Source: Phellopilus nigrolimitatus
Lineage: Eukaryota; Basidiomycota; Agaricomycetes; Hymenochaetales; Hymenochaetaceae
Direction: 5' to 3'
Assembly: GCA_021029095.1 (NCBI GenBank)
Contig: JAJOHG010000160.1
Span: forward strand, 1-57,626
Length of the DNA stretch: 57,626 nt
Positions 23,037 through 35,883 of the stretch are shown one piece after another. Position 1 is the stretch's first letter; every line of letters starts with the position of its first letter. The position numbers were made by a program, and so were the translations under genes. A model generated the notes under the pieces. That model was not told the DNA's origin. It saw only the letters and a list, made by a program, of their open reading frames with translations, and searched no databases.

Positions 23037-23530
23037 CTAAGCCGCATCTGTGGTTGGCTTGAGATTGCGGGCCTGCGGCTGCTCGCGCTCGTCAACGACG
23101 GCACCGCGGTCGCGCTCAGCTTCGGTGCGGGCAGCTTCGGCGCAGAGAGGGAGTGGCACGTTGTTTATGACGCGGGCGCGAGCGGCGTGTGCGCGACGGT
23201 GGTCTCGTTCGCTGCGGCCCCCACGGAGGGGAAGGCGGTGGGCCGCAACAGCACGCACATCGCCGTTGCCGGCGTCGGGTACGACCGCACAGCGGGCGGC
23301 CTCTCGACTTCAAGGTAAAGCACAAGCGCGTGATCACGGGCGACGCGCGCAGGATGGCGAAGCTGTGGAAGGAGGCCGCGCGCGTGAAGACGATCCTCAG
23401 CGCGAACACCGAGGCCAGCGCGACTGTCGAGAGCATCGCGTTCGACATCAATTACCGGTCGAAGATCACCCGCGCGGCGCTCAAGACGGCGTGCGTGGAC
23501 AAGAAGCCGAAGTTCGCGCAGACAATCTTC
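23037..23530 (+). pseudogene. LHS1/GRP170 fragment, copy in element D
   Basis: RLLALVNDGTAVALSFG, EWHVVYDAGASGVCATVVSF, IAVAGVGYDRTAGGL, then in a second frame GDARRMAKLWKEAARVKTIL, ANTEASATVESIAFDINYRS and KPKFAQTIF. It is shorter than the arm 1 copy: the sequence leaves LHS1 after FAQTIF at about 23527 and enters SNF2. It lacks the rest of the ATPase domain and all of the C-terminal domain. Confidence 0.75.
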
Positions 23531-23862
23531 TTCGAACCGTCTACAAGGGCAATCCCGCCTCCAGGGTCTTTCTGACGTCGTATGAGTATATCGTCAAGGA
23601 CCAGCCTGTCTTGAGCGAGATGAACTGAGTTCACATGGTCATTGGTATGTTGTACTCCTCCATTGTCTCTGGGCCAGTACTTACTTCAAATTTGACAGAT
23701 GAGGTCATTGCATGAAGAACACACAGAGCAAGCTGTCCCAAACTCTAACTCAATACTATTATTCCCGATATTATCTTATTCTCACCGGTACCCCGCTTCA
23801 AAACAATCTTCCTGAGCTCTGGGCACTGCTTAACTTCGTTTTACCGAAAATCTTCAACTCTG
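23531..23862 (+). pseudogene. SNF2/STH1-type remodelling ATPase, N-lobe fragment
   Basis: VYKGNPASR, FLTSYEYIVKDQPVLSEMN then TGA (23626-23628) where the family has Trp (TGG to TGA), VHMVI, an intron of about 57 bp, a DEG-box remnant with a lost [21 protein letters not shown] and [20 protein letters not shown] up to [11 protein letters not shown]. This is the Walker-B-to-motif-III part of the Snf2 helicase N-lobe. The Walker A part and everything after motif III are missing; DBP2 follows. Confidence 0.85.
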
Positions 23863-23865
23863 TCA

Positions 23866-24030
23866 AGCGCTACCCATCGCGCTTTTGCATGCGCCGACGC
23901 GTGAACTCGCCGTCCAGATCCAGCAGGAGTGCACAAAGTTTGGCTCGAACTCGTGCATCCGCAACACCGCCATCTATGGCGGCGCGCCCAAAGGCCCGCA
24001 GATCTGCAACCAGGGCGACGCCGGTCCGTG
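23866..24030 (+). pseudogene. DEAD-box RNA helicase DBP2/DDX5-like fragment
   Basis: [20 protein letters not shown] and [20 protein letters not shown] with KGPQI, i.e. motif Ia (PTRELA) and the following GG region of the Dbp2/p68 subfamily. It joins SNF2 sequence without a gap at about 23866. Only about 50 residues remain, so it has no activity. Confidence 0.8.
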
Positions 24031-24169
24031 CGTGGCGCGGGCACGTCGACCTCGTCCGCGAGCTCCCAAGCCGCACGCGCGGGCTGCTCGAGCATTATAG
24101 CACCGTCTGTTGGGTGTCCTTTTAATTGATCTAATCTCAGTGGACGGCCTTGGTCCTCAATTCTGACAG

Positions 24170-24713
24170 CTGAGGCGGTGCAAGAGCAAGTGGTTGCTAC
24201 CGAGGAATTTGTCCTCTTCTGCATCGTTGCGGCCATCCTGCACATTGGTAATACCGCAATCACGGCCACGCGCGCGGACGACGCGCTCATGCCCGACCCC
24301 TCGCAAGCTGAGCGCGTGTGCCATCTCCTGGGCATCCCCCTTGCTGAGTTCACGAAGGCCATGCTCCGGCCGCGGGTGCTCGCGGGCGCAAATGGGTCTC
24401 CCAGATGCTTGACAAGCTCTCCGCGCTGTGCACGATGCTGTACAAGAGGAGCTTCGGCGCGCTCATCGACCGCATTAACGCCGCGCTCGACCGCCCATCG
24501 TCTAAGTCGACGTTCATCGGCGTGCTCGACATTGCGGGCTTCGAGATCTTCGAGACGAACTCGTACGAGCAGCTGCTGATCAATTACACGAACGAGAAGC
24601 TGCAGCAGTTCTTCAAGCACCACATGTTCGTGCTCGAGCAGGAGGAATACGCTCGCGAGAGCATCGAGCGGGACTATCTTAATTTTGGACTGGACCTACA
24701 GCCGACGATCGAG
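24170..24713 (+). pseudogene. Class II myosin heavy chain motor-domain fragment
   Basis: [40 protein letters not shown], then after a 1-bp frame change near 24390 [40 protein letters not shown] (switch II DIAGFE region), [16 protein letters not shown] and [20 protein letters not shown]. It is the middle of a conventional myosin motor. The P-loop, switch I and converter are absent. It changes to SNF2 sequence after [10 protein letters not shown]. Confidence 0.85.
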
Positions 24714-26295
<1,582 letters not shown>

Positions 26296-27285
26296 AGAAA
26301 TACATCCACACACTCGAGGGCGACATCGCAGAGCGTGATCGACTGATCGATGCAATCTGTTTGGAGCCCGGCAGCACAAAGTCAGAGAATAACGCGCTCC
26401 GGCAGGAGGTCGCCGCGCTCAAGAAGGCGATTCTCGAAGGCCGGGCCTTGCCAATGTCGCCGCCGCCTGCACCGCTCAGCCCGCTCTCTCCGCTCTCCTC
26501 CTTCGCTCCCCAGGGACTTCAAGCTCCATAATCAAGCCGAACACGCATGAGGACCTCCCGACGCGGCTCGTGGCCGTCGGTGGCAGTTCAGGCACATTCT
26601 GGGGGTGGCCACGCGGGTGCCGCAGGCTTCGGCGTCACACCTGTACACACCGCGCTCATCCCAAAGACGATTTTCGGTGCTCACGCGCACTCTCACGCGG
26701 ACAGGACGAACGAGAACATGAATCCCGCGCTCAACCAAATCCCAAATCCGCTTGCTGTCGCAGCAAGCAAAGTCTTCGGTTCTGGAAGCGCCCAGCAGCA
26801 ACAGCAGCAACATCAGAATAATCTGCTCATGGGTCAGGTCCCGTCGCAGCTCAATGGAGCCGTGGGCGGGTTCGACAACTTCTAGGACGTGAACCTGTTC
26901 ACACTCAAGGCACTCTATGCGTATCGCATGCAGCTCTAGAACCGCGTTGCCATGCAGGTCAGGCAGTAGCTTGTACGTGCGCCTGCTCCGAACAGAGCAA
27001 ATACGTTGCCCACGAGCAGCCCTCATGCAAACACGAACACGAACCTCTCCAGCCTCGCGGGTGGGCTGCACTCACATTACTTCAACAGCGTGTCTTCAAA
27101 TTCTTACTTCGGGCTCAAGCAAAGTGCCGTTCAGCGTGCTTCTCGCTGGCAAGGGCATGGGCACGTATCCGTACCACGGCCTGCCGTCCCCACCACGTTC
27201 CCGTGCATCATTGGCGAGAAAGAGTGCAGTCAGAATCAGAAGAGCCAGCAGCACGCGCAGCAGCGGGCGTAACAACAGCAGCAGG
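26296..27285 (+). pseudogene. bZIP transcription factor fragment (leucine zipper and C-terminal tail)
   Basis: IHTLEGDIAERDRLIDAIC and ENNALRQEVAALKKAILEGR carry the heptad leucines of a zipper; the basic region is mostly missing upstream. The Pro-rich patch and a tail with TRTNENMNPALNQIPNPLA and LLMGQVPSQLNGAVGGFDNF resemble long bZIP proteins of Agaricomycetes. A TAG interrupts at about 26529, another at 26882, and several short frames follow to about 27270. It is the last identified cargo of element D. Confidence 0.55.
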
Positions 27286-28139
27286 CCCACACTACTAATT
27301 ACTCTAATTATATATAAAACACACACATATTGCCTGTAAATACTGTTGTCTTGAATGGTATGCTATTTAACAAAAACGTCTAGCATCGTTTAAAAACCTA
27401 TATAGCAAATTATCAAAAATGTATAGGCAGTTCTAGTAGTAGGACTGAATTGGGATTTTGATGACAGCCTACGCATTTTGTACAATGCTCTAGTGTTTTT
27501 CACAAAAACTAACTGAAAATGTTTAATGAGCTACAGGAAATCTTAAAACTCGGATACATATTATCGGAGCTGCATATGCTCTTGTATATACTGGGCTATT
27601 CAAATAATCAAATAGAAAGCATAATTGTTAAAAAGCGACAGAGCTGTATTAAAATATCCTAATGTCATTTTCATAAAGACCAGGTCATTTATTATAATTG
27701 CACCAGTACCAAACAGTACTGTATTACGTCACATGCGCATCCCGGGTTACCTACCTGGGCCCCCAGGCTGGCCAGCTATGCCGGTGCAAGGCTTCCCGGC
27801 ATGTCTGGCAGACCCTGGGCTTATCCTAAAATGGTCAGGGATTGCTGTGTGGGCAGCAGAATGATTACAAATACTTTAAGGGTGCGTAAGATTATCTTTA
27901 AACCCCTCGCTTACGCATAAAAGTCTATTGAGCGGGCCGCGCATATTGCACCGCTTTCCCGCCTCGCCGCTCACCGTTGCCCGCCCTCCCGCCCGCTGTT
28001 GCTGATGTCGGGCTTTTTTTTTGCTTTTTTTTTGTTACAGAAAATATTTATTGTTTCTATTATAGAAGCTAGCGTAATTGTTTAAAAAGGAAGATAGTGT
28101 GTGCATAAAACGAATTGGGGGAAAAGAGAAGAAAGAAAA
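27286..28139. other. AT-rich non-coding stretch
   Basis: No gene seen. A short GC-rich patch at about 27735-27830 is locally palindromic (CCTGGGCCCCCAGG) and could be a decayed exon. Confidence 0.5.
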
Positions 28140-29160
28140 TGAATTATAAAAAGGCCGAGCGCGATACACGACCGACGCGCTCGCCGTGAGAAGGCGCGGA
28201 CGAGCGAAACACGAAACAAGGTGGCGGCGTCTGTGCACGCGACACGCGACGCGGAGAGGGGGCAGTGGCGTCTGGGGACGCAATAAACCCTGTTCGCGCG
28301 TGTGCACCATCAGTGGTGCTTGCGGTGCATGCAGAATGCTCTTGCGCGGGTAGCGAGGCGAGCGCGGCAGACGAAGCGTCTTCGGGTGATGGAATGAGAC
28401 AGAGAAGCGGATGTCGGAGCACAAAGGATGTCGCACGACAAGAGGAGGGCCGCGCGATCGTTGAAGCAAGAGAAGGGCCACGCGATCATCGAAGCGAGGC
28501 GAGCTCGGCAGACGAAGTGGATCCGGTCGGTGGAACGAGACAGAGTAGCGAACCTTGCGAGCACGACAGACACGGGTTGTTCGTGCGGTCCAGAATAGCG
28601 GACCCTGCGAGCGCGATGGGCGCGCGCGTTCGTGTGGTCCAGAGTAGCGAGCGCGATGGGCACGCGCTTCCAGGTGGTCCAGGGTAGCGAACCGCGGAGG
28701 GAGGCCAGCCGTCGCATGCATGAGAATGGGTGCCCAGTTGTCGCACGCGCGCGAGACCCAGCCATCGCACGCACGCGAGGCGGCCCAGCCGTTGCACGCA
28801 TGCGAATGGGGGCCGCGTGGTGCGCGAGCGGCCCGCGCGCGACACGCCTGCGCAAAAAACAGCGGAGAGGGAGAGAGGGCAGGAGAAGAAAGGGGCGAGA
28901 GTGTGGAGTCAGGCTGCACGAACCAAGGAAGCTGCTGTACCTGGTTCTGGAAAGGGTAGTTATACATGGGCGGGGCCATCGCGCATGCAGATACAGGGTT
29001 GCTTACTCGCAAGAGGTTGGGACCCTGGGCCCGCACGGGGACATCAGTGTTGACGGCGGGGATGCGTGGCCCGCTTACGTCGCGATCCAACCCCGAAAAA
29101 GCACTAAAAAGCAATTGTAATGAGATGAGATACAAAAGCAAAGTTTTTTTGAGCACTTAC
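28140..29160. repeat. GC-rich degenerate repeat region
   Basis: Degenerate direct repeats of phrases such as GTGGTCCAGAGTAGCGAGCG and GCGAGCGCGATGGGC (28560-28690), and of CATCGCACGCACGCGAGGC-like units (28700-28810). A long minus frame (28035-29156) runs through it, but its low-complexity Arg/Pro/Ser content follows from the repeat. Only PPMYNYPFQNQVQQLPWFVQ (about 28975-28915) looks like real protein, possibly a captured exon of unknown origin. Confidence 0.5.
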
Positions 29161-30360
29161 CTGCTGCTGTACGTCCTCAGTGGTGTCGAGGACGTCGTGG
29201 ACGACAATGAAGAGCAAAGTCGAACCGCGTCCTCTCATTGGGCACGCGCGGCTCGGCAACCTCCGAAGCTGCATTCAAGCAGCTTTCGGACGACTGTTTT
29301 TGATTTATTTAATTTGCAATTGCCGTTCGATAGGTCTGAAAGTTTGTATATAGTTTCATAGTGCATATGGGTACACCCTCAAAAATATTTAGTCTTCCGA
29401 TCATTGTTGATGGTGTGGTATAAAAGAAACGAGTACTGTAAAACCGAGGTTTTTGGACAAAACCTTCAAAAATATTCTAGAGAGAGATCGGCTGAACCAA
29501 ATCTTCTGATTTCTTCAGGAAGAAATACAATAGTATGATAGAAAGTATTTACGGCGTTTGATCTGTGTTGCGATTGCCAGGTGTATGTCATTTGACTTTT
29601 GGTACTCGAGAATGAGCAGTTGCTCATGTATTCTCGTGCAGATCTCTGATGCAACCTGATGATTCTCAAGTCTTTTGTTTCCTCATCACCTTCTTCCCAC
29701 TAAAGCTCAAAACTAATACCTGTAATACCTTTAATACATAGTGAATATACTATTATGAGATTACTAGATTTTTCTGAGCTCTATGACAGCATTAAATCAG
29801 CAAACTTGCCTGTACCCTGTTCCCCAGACAGTTTCTTTCATATATCAGTCTCTAGGCCATCTCAGAAGCTCAAAATCTGCAAGATGCTTAGTAAGGTATG
29901 AATAATGTTATGTACAAAGTCTTGTGTCCGTTGGGAGAGAATTAGAGGTTGCAGATAGAAAACCACATTAGCTAGGAAACACACATAAAGCACTTTAACA
30001 ACAGCTTGGGGAGTGTCCCCATAGATAATACATCAAGAAATGAGTATATTAGATGTGATCCTTAGTTATTTCTGTCTTCCTGATGCCTATATGACCTCCA
30101 GAGTGCACAGAATACTCAAAATACAGAGAAATGTCGAGTTTGTACTACTATTTGGCATTTATCTTTGTCTATCATTGTATAAAATGGTTGAAACTTCATA
30201 GGATAATTAATTAGTATATATCACTATTTTTCATATTTTTTATTTCAAGGTAATGAGGCCAGTTGGATTGTTTCCGAGTGTATTTTATTATTTCTCTCTG
30301 TGCCACATTTCGGCATGTGCTCGGCATGCCAGATTTGGAGCGCAAATCTGTCCTATTTTG
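29161..30360. other. Non-coding, AT-rich
   Basis: No gene, RNA or clear repeat seen. Confidence 0.5.
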
Positions 30361-31262
30361 GTAGGACAGATGACGCGTCATCACTTTTTTTTTCATGTCG
30401 ACGACGACGATGCTCACCTCCACGACGCGGCCGCCGTGCGACAAGACCCCGCACGTCCTGCAACTGACGACACCCCAAGCCACATCGTGGACTCGACAAC
30501 GACGACAACGCGGTTGCGCGGGCACGCGCTCGTGCTCGACGGCACGCGTGTGTACTCGACGGCACGCGTGTGTACTCGACGGCACGCGTGTGTACTCGAC
30601 GACGACAAAGCGCTGCGCAAGCACGCGCTAAGCGACAGCAAACGACAGTGCCGGTGTGCACTCGCTCACATCCCCGTTCGTCCGCGAAGCCTTCAAGAGG
30701 CTCGCATGTGCCAGCTGCTGCCACCGACCGCGGTGACACAGAGAAGATCTGGCATCACACGTTCTACAGCGACCCGCCCGCTCGCTACCCTTTGTGCGGC
30801 CTCTGGCGATCCCCCGACTCTGTCGTCTTGTCTACGCTGTGCGGGAAGGCCGACTAATCCCGCTGACAGACGCTGCCCGCCCGCGCACATCCAGCTGCAG
30901 GCGCAGCCGCAAATGCCGTGCACGACGCGCGCGTCATCCGTGCGCCTCATCCGCCCGCGCGCCACGGTGCGCTGCTCAACCCGAAGGCGAACAGAGGGAA
31001 ACTGGCGCTGGACGCGCCCCGCGCACACTGCAAGGTCGCGAGCGGAGGGGTGTTGGTGGGGTTGTGGATAGGGTGGAACATCGCACACGCACGCGCTCGA
31101 GCGCGCGTGTGTGCGACGTGGAGCGCGTCGCGGCGGCGGGTACTCTGCGCGAGACGGTCGCGCACCGTCACACGGACCGCCGCACGGACGCGGCGCGCGG
31201 CGTCGTCGAGGCCTCGTGGCGACCCTCGCGCTCTCGGCGCGCGCGTGTTCTGCGAGATATAG
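30361..31262 (+). pseudogene. GC-rich island with actin relic
   Basis: DTEKIWHHTFYS at about 30735-30775 and LLNPKANRGKL at about 30970-31010 are two adjacent landmarks of actin (the family has IWHHTFYNELR ... NPKANREKM), in different frames with degraded sequence between them. The rest of the island is Arg/Ala-rich in every frame and not interpretable. Borders are sharp against AT-rich sequence on both sides. It is probably a captured or processed actin fragment. Confidence 0.55.
30541..30600. repeat. Exact 20-bp tandem repeat, three units
   Basis: GGCACGCGTGTGTACTCGAC occurs three times in a row with no mismatch, inside the GC-rich island. Confidence 0.95.
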
Positions 31263-31534
31263 CTAATAATATTACTTTATTTTTCGTACATAATACAAAA
31301 AAAAATTATGTAAGTAAAAATGTGATGAACAAAAAAAAGGCAATGGGTGCAGTGTCGGGCTGATTAGTAAGGCGGGGGTCGGGTACAGAAGCCGAGGGCG
31401 GAGGGCACATCAACGGCACATTATATAACAATAATGACAAATTCTACCCAAAATAGGAGGGGTTCCGGCCCATTCCTAGAGGCTGCCTGTAATTACATTA
31501 TTTAAAAACAGCTCAGACAAGTTGTACAAATTAG

Positions 31535-31915
31535 TGTATGATTTTGAAAAAAGGTATACACTACTTTGAATATAGCCTGAGCTGGTTCTACAAAACCAAG
31601 CTATTATTTAAAAACAGCACAGACAGGTTATACAAATCCGAGCCTTTGCTTGAAAATAGACCTGTATGATTTTGAAAACAGGTATATACTGTTTTGATTA
31701 TAGTCTGAGTCGATTCTAGAAGACCTTGCTATTATTTGAAAACAGACCTGTATGATTTTGAAAACAGGTATATACTATTTTGAGTATAGCCTGAGGCGGT
31801 TCTACAAGATCACACCATTGTTTGAAAACAAATCTGTATGATTTTGACAAAAGGTATATACTATTTTGAATATAGCCTGAGTCGATTCTAGAAGACCATG
31901 CTAAGTTTATAAATA
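31535..31915. repeat. Satellite-like tandem repeat, about 86-bp period
   Basis: Four units each begin TGTATGATTTTGA, contain GGTATA(T/C)ACTA/GTTTTGA and TATAGCCTGAG(T/G/C)... and end with TTGAAAACA-type sequence. Starts are near 31535, 31666, 31752 and 31838. The first unit is longer. Flanking 31263-31534 and 31916-32292 are AT-rich with no gene. Confidence 0.85.
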
Positions 31916-32292
31916 AAGCTACACCACTATTAAAATATACAATATGCTCACAATATATGCATGCAAATTTCTAGAACTCGCACTATGCAAGTTTCAAAAA
32001 AGAACACACCATTTATAAAAACTTGTGTTTGAATTGTGTTAAACTATGCTAGATATGTTATACAAAAAGTACAGGAATAAAGACAACAGTATCTACACAC
32101 CAAATGCCTAGGAATTCTTGTAATTATAGTAATCACTGCCCAGGCCCAGCATGCTCTGCTTGCAATGCTCGCAAGCCAGACAGTCCTGCAGAAGATGCAT
32201 TCTGGGATGCATTCTCCAGATCTGGGTCTGGGCAAGTGCACGGATACGCGAAGCCGTCGCCACCGGGCTAGAATGCGTGTGAGGCAGATGCA

Positions 32293-32548
32293 TTCAATTT
32301 CTTACGGGAAGACACCCCTACCTGTGGTCCTCCGTCCACAATAACTGGCAGCTCCGAGTCCGCTTCATCTTACAAGTTGATTTCGTCGGAGTCTTTTCAC
32401 AACTACGCACCTTCAAACTGCTTACTTCCTTTCGACCTCGACATGGACTTTGGTCGCACGTCAATCAATGTTCAACAAGACTACGCCCATTCTGCTGCAG
32501 GCCAGAATATCTCCTCGGGTCTGTCTGCTGACGGCCTCTCCGGTTAGA
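32293..32548 (+). other. Short open coding-like fragment, unrecognised
   Basis: FNFLREDTPTCGPPSTITGS, SYKLISSESFHNYAPSNCLL and PFDLDMDFGRTSINVQQDYA, ending at a TAG. Composition suggests the disordered tail of a regulatory protein. It has no start codon. Probably another captured exon. Confidence 0.4.
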
Positions 32549-32740
32549 TGCGGGACTGCGGGGTGCGGGGCACTTGCCGGGAAGTAGTGGTGCAGGTGGC
32601 TCAAAGTTGGCACGAACTGGACACCACAGCACGCTCTGCTTGCGACACTCGTGTAGACACCCACCGCTCGGAGGCTGAGGCAAGAGCAGAAGCAGCCTAT
32701 CACACCCATAGGTGTGGAGTTCTGTGTACATTTTTTTGTA

Positions 32741-34207
32741 CTTGGGGGTAGTGGCCACTGCTCCGCATGGCAGGTTACGATCCCATGGTGGCTGATGCAG
32801 ATATAAATAAAGGTTTGGTAATAATGAAAAAAAAGGTAGTTGCAAGGACTTATTCTGTTTTAGTAGTATGAAGAAAATGGGCAGATATGATGAGGATTTG
32901 ATGATGGGAGGGCAGCATAAGCTGGTAAATGTAAGTTGTTGTTCTAGGTTGTAGGTTTAAATCACATATTAACTGTTATTTATACTTAACATTTGAGTAG
33001 TTTTCTTCATACTAATGCTACTAATACAGAATAAGTCCTGAACCTTTTTCACACTACCATTTTTTTTCATTATTACCAAACCTTTATTTATATCTGCATC
33101 AGCCACCATGGGATCGTAACCTGCCATGCGGAGCAGTGGCCACTACCCAAGTCAAGGTAACACTCTACTTATAACTCAAGATTTAGTTGGTGAATTATCT
33201 TAAAAGCACATGGCAACCACAAGTAGTTCCTTTGCTGAATATTTTCCCAGGAGCATCTCATATCCCTTTACATATCCTATACTTCAATTTTGAAATAAAC
33301 ATTTGAATAGGTTGAGTTTAAACTCATTTACAGGGGAATAAATACAAAATCTCCACCTTTGCCATATCAACTAGGCAAGCTAAAGAATTCAACTAGTAAG
33401 TAAAGGTGCCAAGATAAGGTGTACAAAGTTTCAGAGCTGCAGTGTGGATAGATAGGTCAGAACAAATTAAACAAAACATAAGTTTCACAAATAGTGGTGT
33501 GGGAAGGGATTACCCAGAAGAGACAAAAGAAGGTTGAAAGGGTGGAGACCTTGGAAATGCAATGAAATGAAACAATGACATCCATCCAAACCTAGTACAA
33601 ATTTATCTTGAGCTGAAATAGTACATAATGAATTAACTGACCCATTTCAGAGCTTCAAAAATAGCATTCTACAGGAGATTTATGAACACATTCTGGAACC
33701 AATACTCAAAAGATCAAAGAGAAGAAAGAGCCACCCAGAAAGTCTGAAGTGGGCCTTTCCAACAGTATCATCCGCACAAAAAGGTACCAGCTTGGATTTC
33801 TGAGAATTTGGTGCATACAGTCTGCAAAGTCTGCAGGCTGGATAAGCTCAGGACAAATCGTCTCAGGGGTTATTTTTCAGCCCCAAACCCATCTACTATG
33901 CTATATAATCGTGTAGGTATTGTGAGGTGCTTGAGAACGCAAAAGAAATAATGTTTTTACGTGCAGTAGAAGAATTACTATGCTGAAAATACAAATGAGA
34001 ATGGTGCTGAGCATGGGGGATTTTCCTAATTTGGTAACAAGTTTGAGTTTTGTAGTGGTTGTGGCACGGGCGCCGATACCAAAGTACACTCGGGTAACGC
34101 AAATTTTGTACACTTTTTGTATTGCCACCAGCTGGGACCAAATATATGCAAGCACAAAGATAATGACCAGTTAGTAGGACGATCCTTCCTAAAGTCAGGG
34201 CTCGTAA
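32741..34207 (+). mobile_element. Element B: 1,467-bp non-coding family member
   Basis: It starts CTTGGGGGTAGTGGCCACTG and ends GTCAGGGCTCGTAA, between A (32740) and T (34208). The first 411 bp (to 33151) are a palindrome like that of element A. The middle (33152-33730) is unique AT-rich sequence. 33740-34207 is shared with element C. It has no coding capacity. This copy supplies the uninterrupted sites that show where elements D and F inserted into E. Confidence 0.75.
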
Positions 34208-34263
34208 TGCCTTTTTTGTGTGGACAAAGATAAAAAAGAAAGGTAAAATGCCTATATATAAGC

Positions 34264-34430
34264 TAGAACTCACCACGAGTCCTTAAAACCCATGGAGACC
34301 CGTGACCAAACCTGGACTACAGATCTGTATGCACGGATAGTCACGGGTCCGGGTCGAGAATTTGTGATTTATCAATACCTGCAGGTAGTTCACGGGTTTC
34401 AAGGAACGAGTAGCAAATGTAAATTTATTT
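34264..34430 (+). mobile_element. Truncated 5' end of the hAT-like element family
   Basis: TAGAACTCACCACGAGTCCT through GGGTCCGGGTCGAG to AAATGTAAAT matches the first ~200 bp of the complete element at 38956, lacking an internal 50-bp block. No matching 3' end with a shared target duplication was found for this copy. Confidence 0.7.
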
Positions 34431-34696
34431 GTATGGCGCGTACTGGTGCACCTGCATGGCATTGCGTGTTAGTATTTTTGGAGGGAGTGGCGCTAGCAAG
34501 TTTGCTGGCACCGGTTCCGCTCTTTCAATTTTTTTTCTGGCTCAGCTGGGTCCATATACTTCTCAAGCAGACTGGAGAATGCAATGGCAGCGGTCACGCA
34601 GGAGTAAGTGTCAGCATGAGACAGACCATAACGCCCGCAAAGTAACTCCCAACGAATACATAGATAATGATGAATACGTGTTCATTACGCAGTTCG

Positions 34697-34838
34697 TTAC
34701 AGGCTTTCTGGAAAACCTTGTCAGTACGCACTTTTTTTTCAACTTTTGTACCATATCCCCATTTGGTAGTAATTACTCAAAATGGTAGTAATTTCTTAAT
34801 ATGGACACTGCCATTTGCGGGTGATCGGTGCGTGGACA
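34697..34838. repeat. Left terminal inverted repeat of an ~8.4-kb nested DNA transposon
   Basis: TTACAGGCTTTCTGGAAAAC through GGTAGTAATT and GGACACTGCCATTTGCGGGT to CGTGGACA is the reverse complement of 42912-43092. It contains two copies of a 19-bp unit around GGTAGTAATTACTCAAAAT; the right copy has four. Confidence 0.85.
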
Positions 34839-34908
34839 CGACGAGTTTGAATCATGAAAGACTTCATCGGTACTCATGCCCTTCTGAAAGATCAGTGAAG
34901 ACATAAAA

Positions 34909-35092
34909 ATGCGTGGAATCTGGCTATATGACAATGGCTATGTTCCTGATGGCATCTGTGAAATATTTGACTTCTCCGAACGCAGTCTGCACCACTGGCA
35001 GCACAATCTGGATACTCATGGTTCAGTAATCCCTCCGATCAATCCATCTCGTGGCCGTCCAAAGTTGCTCCAAGCTGATATGACTCATGATA
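34909..35092 (+). pseudogene. Tc1/IS630-like transposase, helix-turn-helix N-terminus only
   Basis: MRGIWLYDNGYVPDGICEIF, DFSERSLHHWQHNLDTHGSV, PSRGRPKLLQADMTHD. This is the winged-helix DNA-binding head typical of basidiomycete IS630/Tc1-type transposases, which would bind the inverted repeats just upstream. At 35092 it is cut by the 5' end of an element-C-type insertion. The DDE catalytic domain is nowhere in the window, so this transposon cannot move itself. Confidence 0.6.
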
Positions 35093-35154
35093 CTTGGGTA
35101 GTGGCCACTGCTTCGCATGGCAGGTTACGAGCCCAGGTTAGCTGATGTAATCAA
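35093..35154 (+). mobile_element. Solo 5' end of the A/B/C family (C')
   Basis: CTTGGGTAGTGGCCACTGCT then TCGCATGGCAGGTTACGAGC, inserted after an A in the transposase fragment. After 62 bp it is itself interrupted by element C. No matching 3' end was found. Confidence 0.7.
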
Positions 35155-35883
35155 CTTGGGTAGTGGCCACTGCTTCGCATAGCAGGTTACAATCCTGGTT
35201 GGTAGCCCATGTAAAGAGTGTTGTGATTTTCAAACAAAAGGATGAGACATTTACATAACCTATACTTCAAATTTTGGTTTATAGTAATTTGCTGATAGAG
35301 AAGTGAGTTCTGGTCCGATTGCAATGATATTACAATAAAAATGATCGTACAGTCCAGGGCTACACATTATAGCTGAATACCAAACGGATGGGAAAGATAG
35401 ATACACCATCTGGAAGGCCTGAAGTAGACCTTTCAGACAGTACCATCCGCACAGAAGTGTACCGGCTTGGATTTTTCGGAATTTGGTGCATACAGCCTGC
35501 AAAGTCTGCAGGCTGGATAGGTTCAGGACAAATCGTCTCAGGGGTTATTTTTCAGCCCCCAAACCCATCTACTATGTTACATAATCGTGTAGGTATTGCG
35601 AGGCGCTGCATAATGCAAAAGAAATCATGTTTTTACGTGCAGTAGAAGAATTACTATGCTGAAAATACAAATGAGAATGGTGCTGAGCATGGGGGATTTT
35701 CCTAATTTGGTAACAAGTTTGAGTTTTGTAGTGGTTGTGGCACGGGCGCCGATACCAAAGTACACTCGGGTAACGCAAATTTTGTACACTTTTTGTATTG
35801 CCACCAGCTGGGACCAAATATATGCAAGCACAAAGATAATGACCAGTTAGTAGGACGATCCTTCCTAAAGTCAGGGCTCGTAA
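35155..35883 (+). mobile_element. Element C: 729-bp non-coding family member
   Basis: It starts CTTGGGTAGTGGCCACTGCT and ends GTCAGGGCTCGTAA, between A (35154) and T (35884). It lacks the palindrome seen in A and B, which shows that the simple 5' end is enough to define the element. The interior from about 35405 matches element B. Confidence 0.75.

Larger units (their letters stand above)
19064..23527. repeat. Arm 2 of giant inverted repeat
   Basis: Reverse complement of 12373-17104 apart from indels; arm 2 lacks the counterpart of 16815-17055. The spacer between arms (17105-19063) holds the copia 3' part, the GT69 fragment and elements E and F. Confidence 0.9.

Noticed and set aside
12373..23527. 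The large inverted repeat as an assembly fold-back.
   Set aside because: The arms differ at about 6% of sites in the part compared, have different stops and indels, and continue into different cargo, so they are distinct loci.
28035..29156. A 373-codon minus-strand frame.
   Set aside because: Composition is Arg/Pro/Ser low complexity following the underlying GC-rich repeats, and competing frames of similar length exist.
30253..31071. A 272-codon plus-strand frame.
   Set aside because: It runs through the tandem repeat and the GC-rich island. The only recognisable protein words (actin) lie in other frames.
31535..31915. A CRISPR-like array.
   Set aside because: The units are contiguous diverged 86-bp tandem repeats without unique spacers, and the genome is eukaryotic.
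34640..34760. Plus-strand STT3-like words (DNDEYVFITQ) to the left of the inverted repeat, suggesting the transposon split STT3.
   Set aside because: The STT3 fragment to the right of the other end is on the opposite strand, so the two sides cannot be halves of one gene. The resemblance is short.
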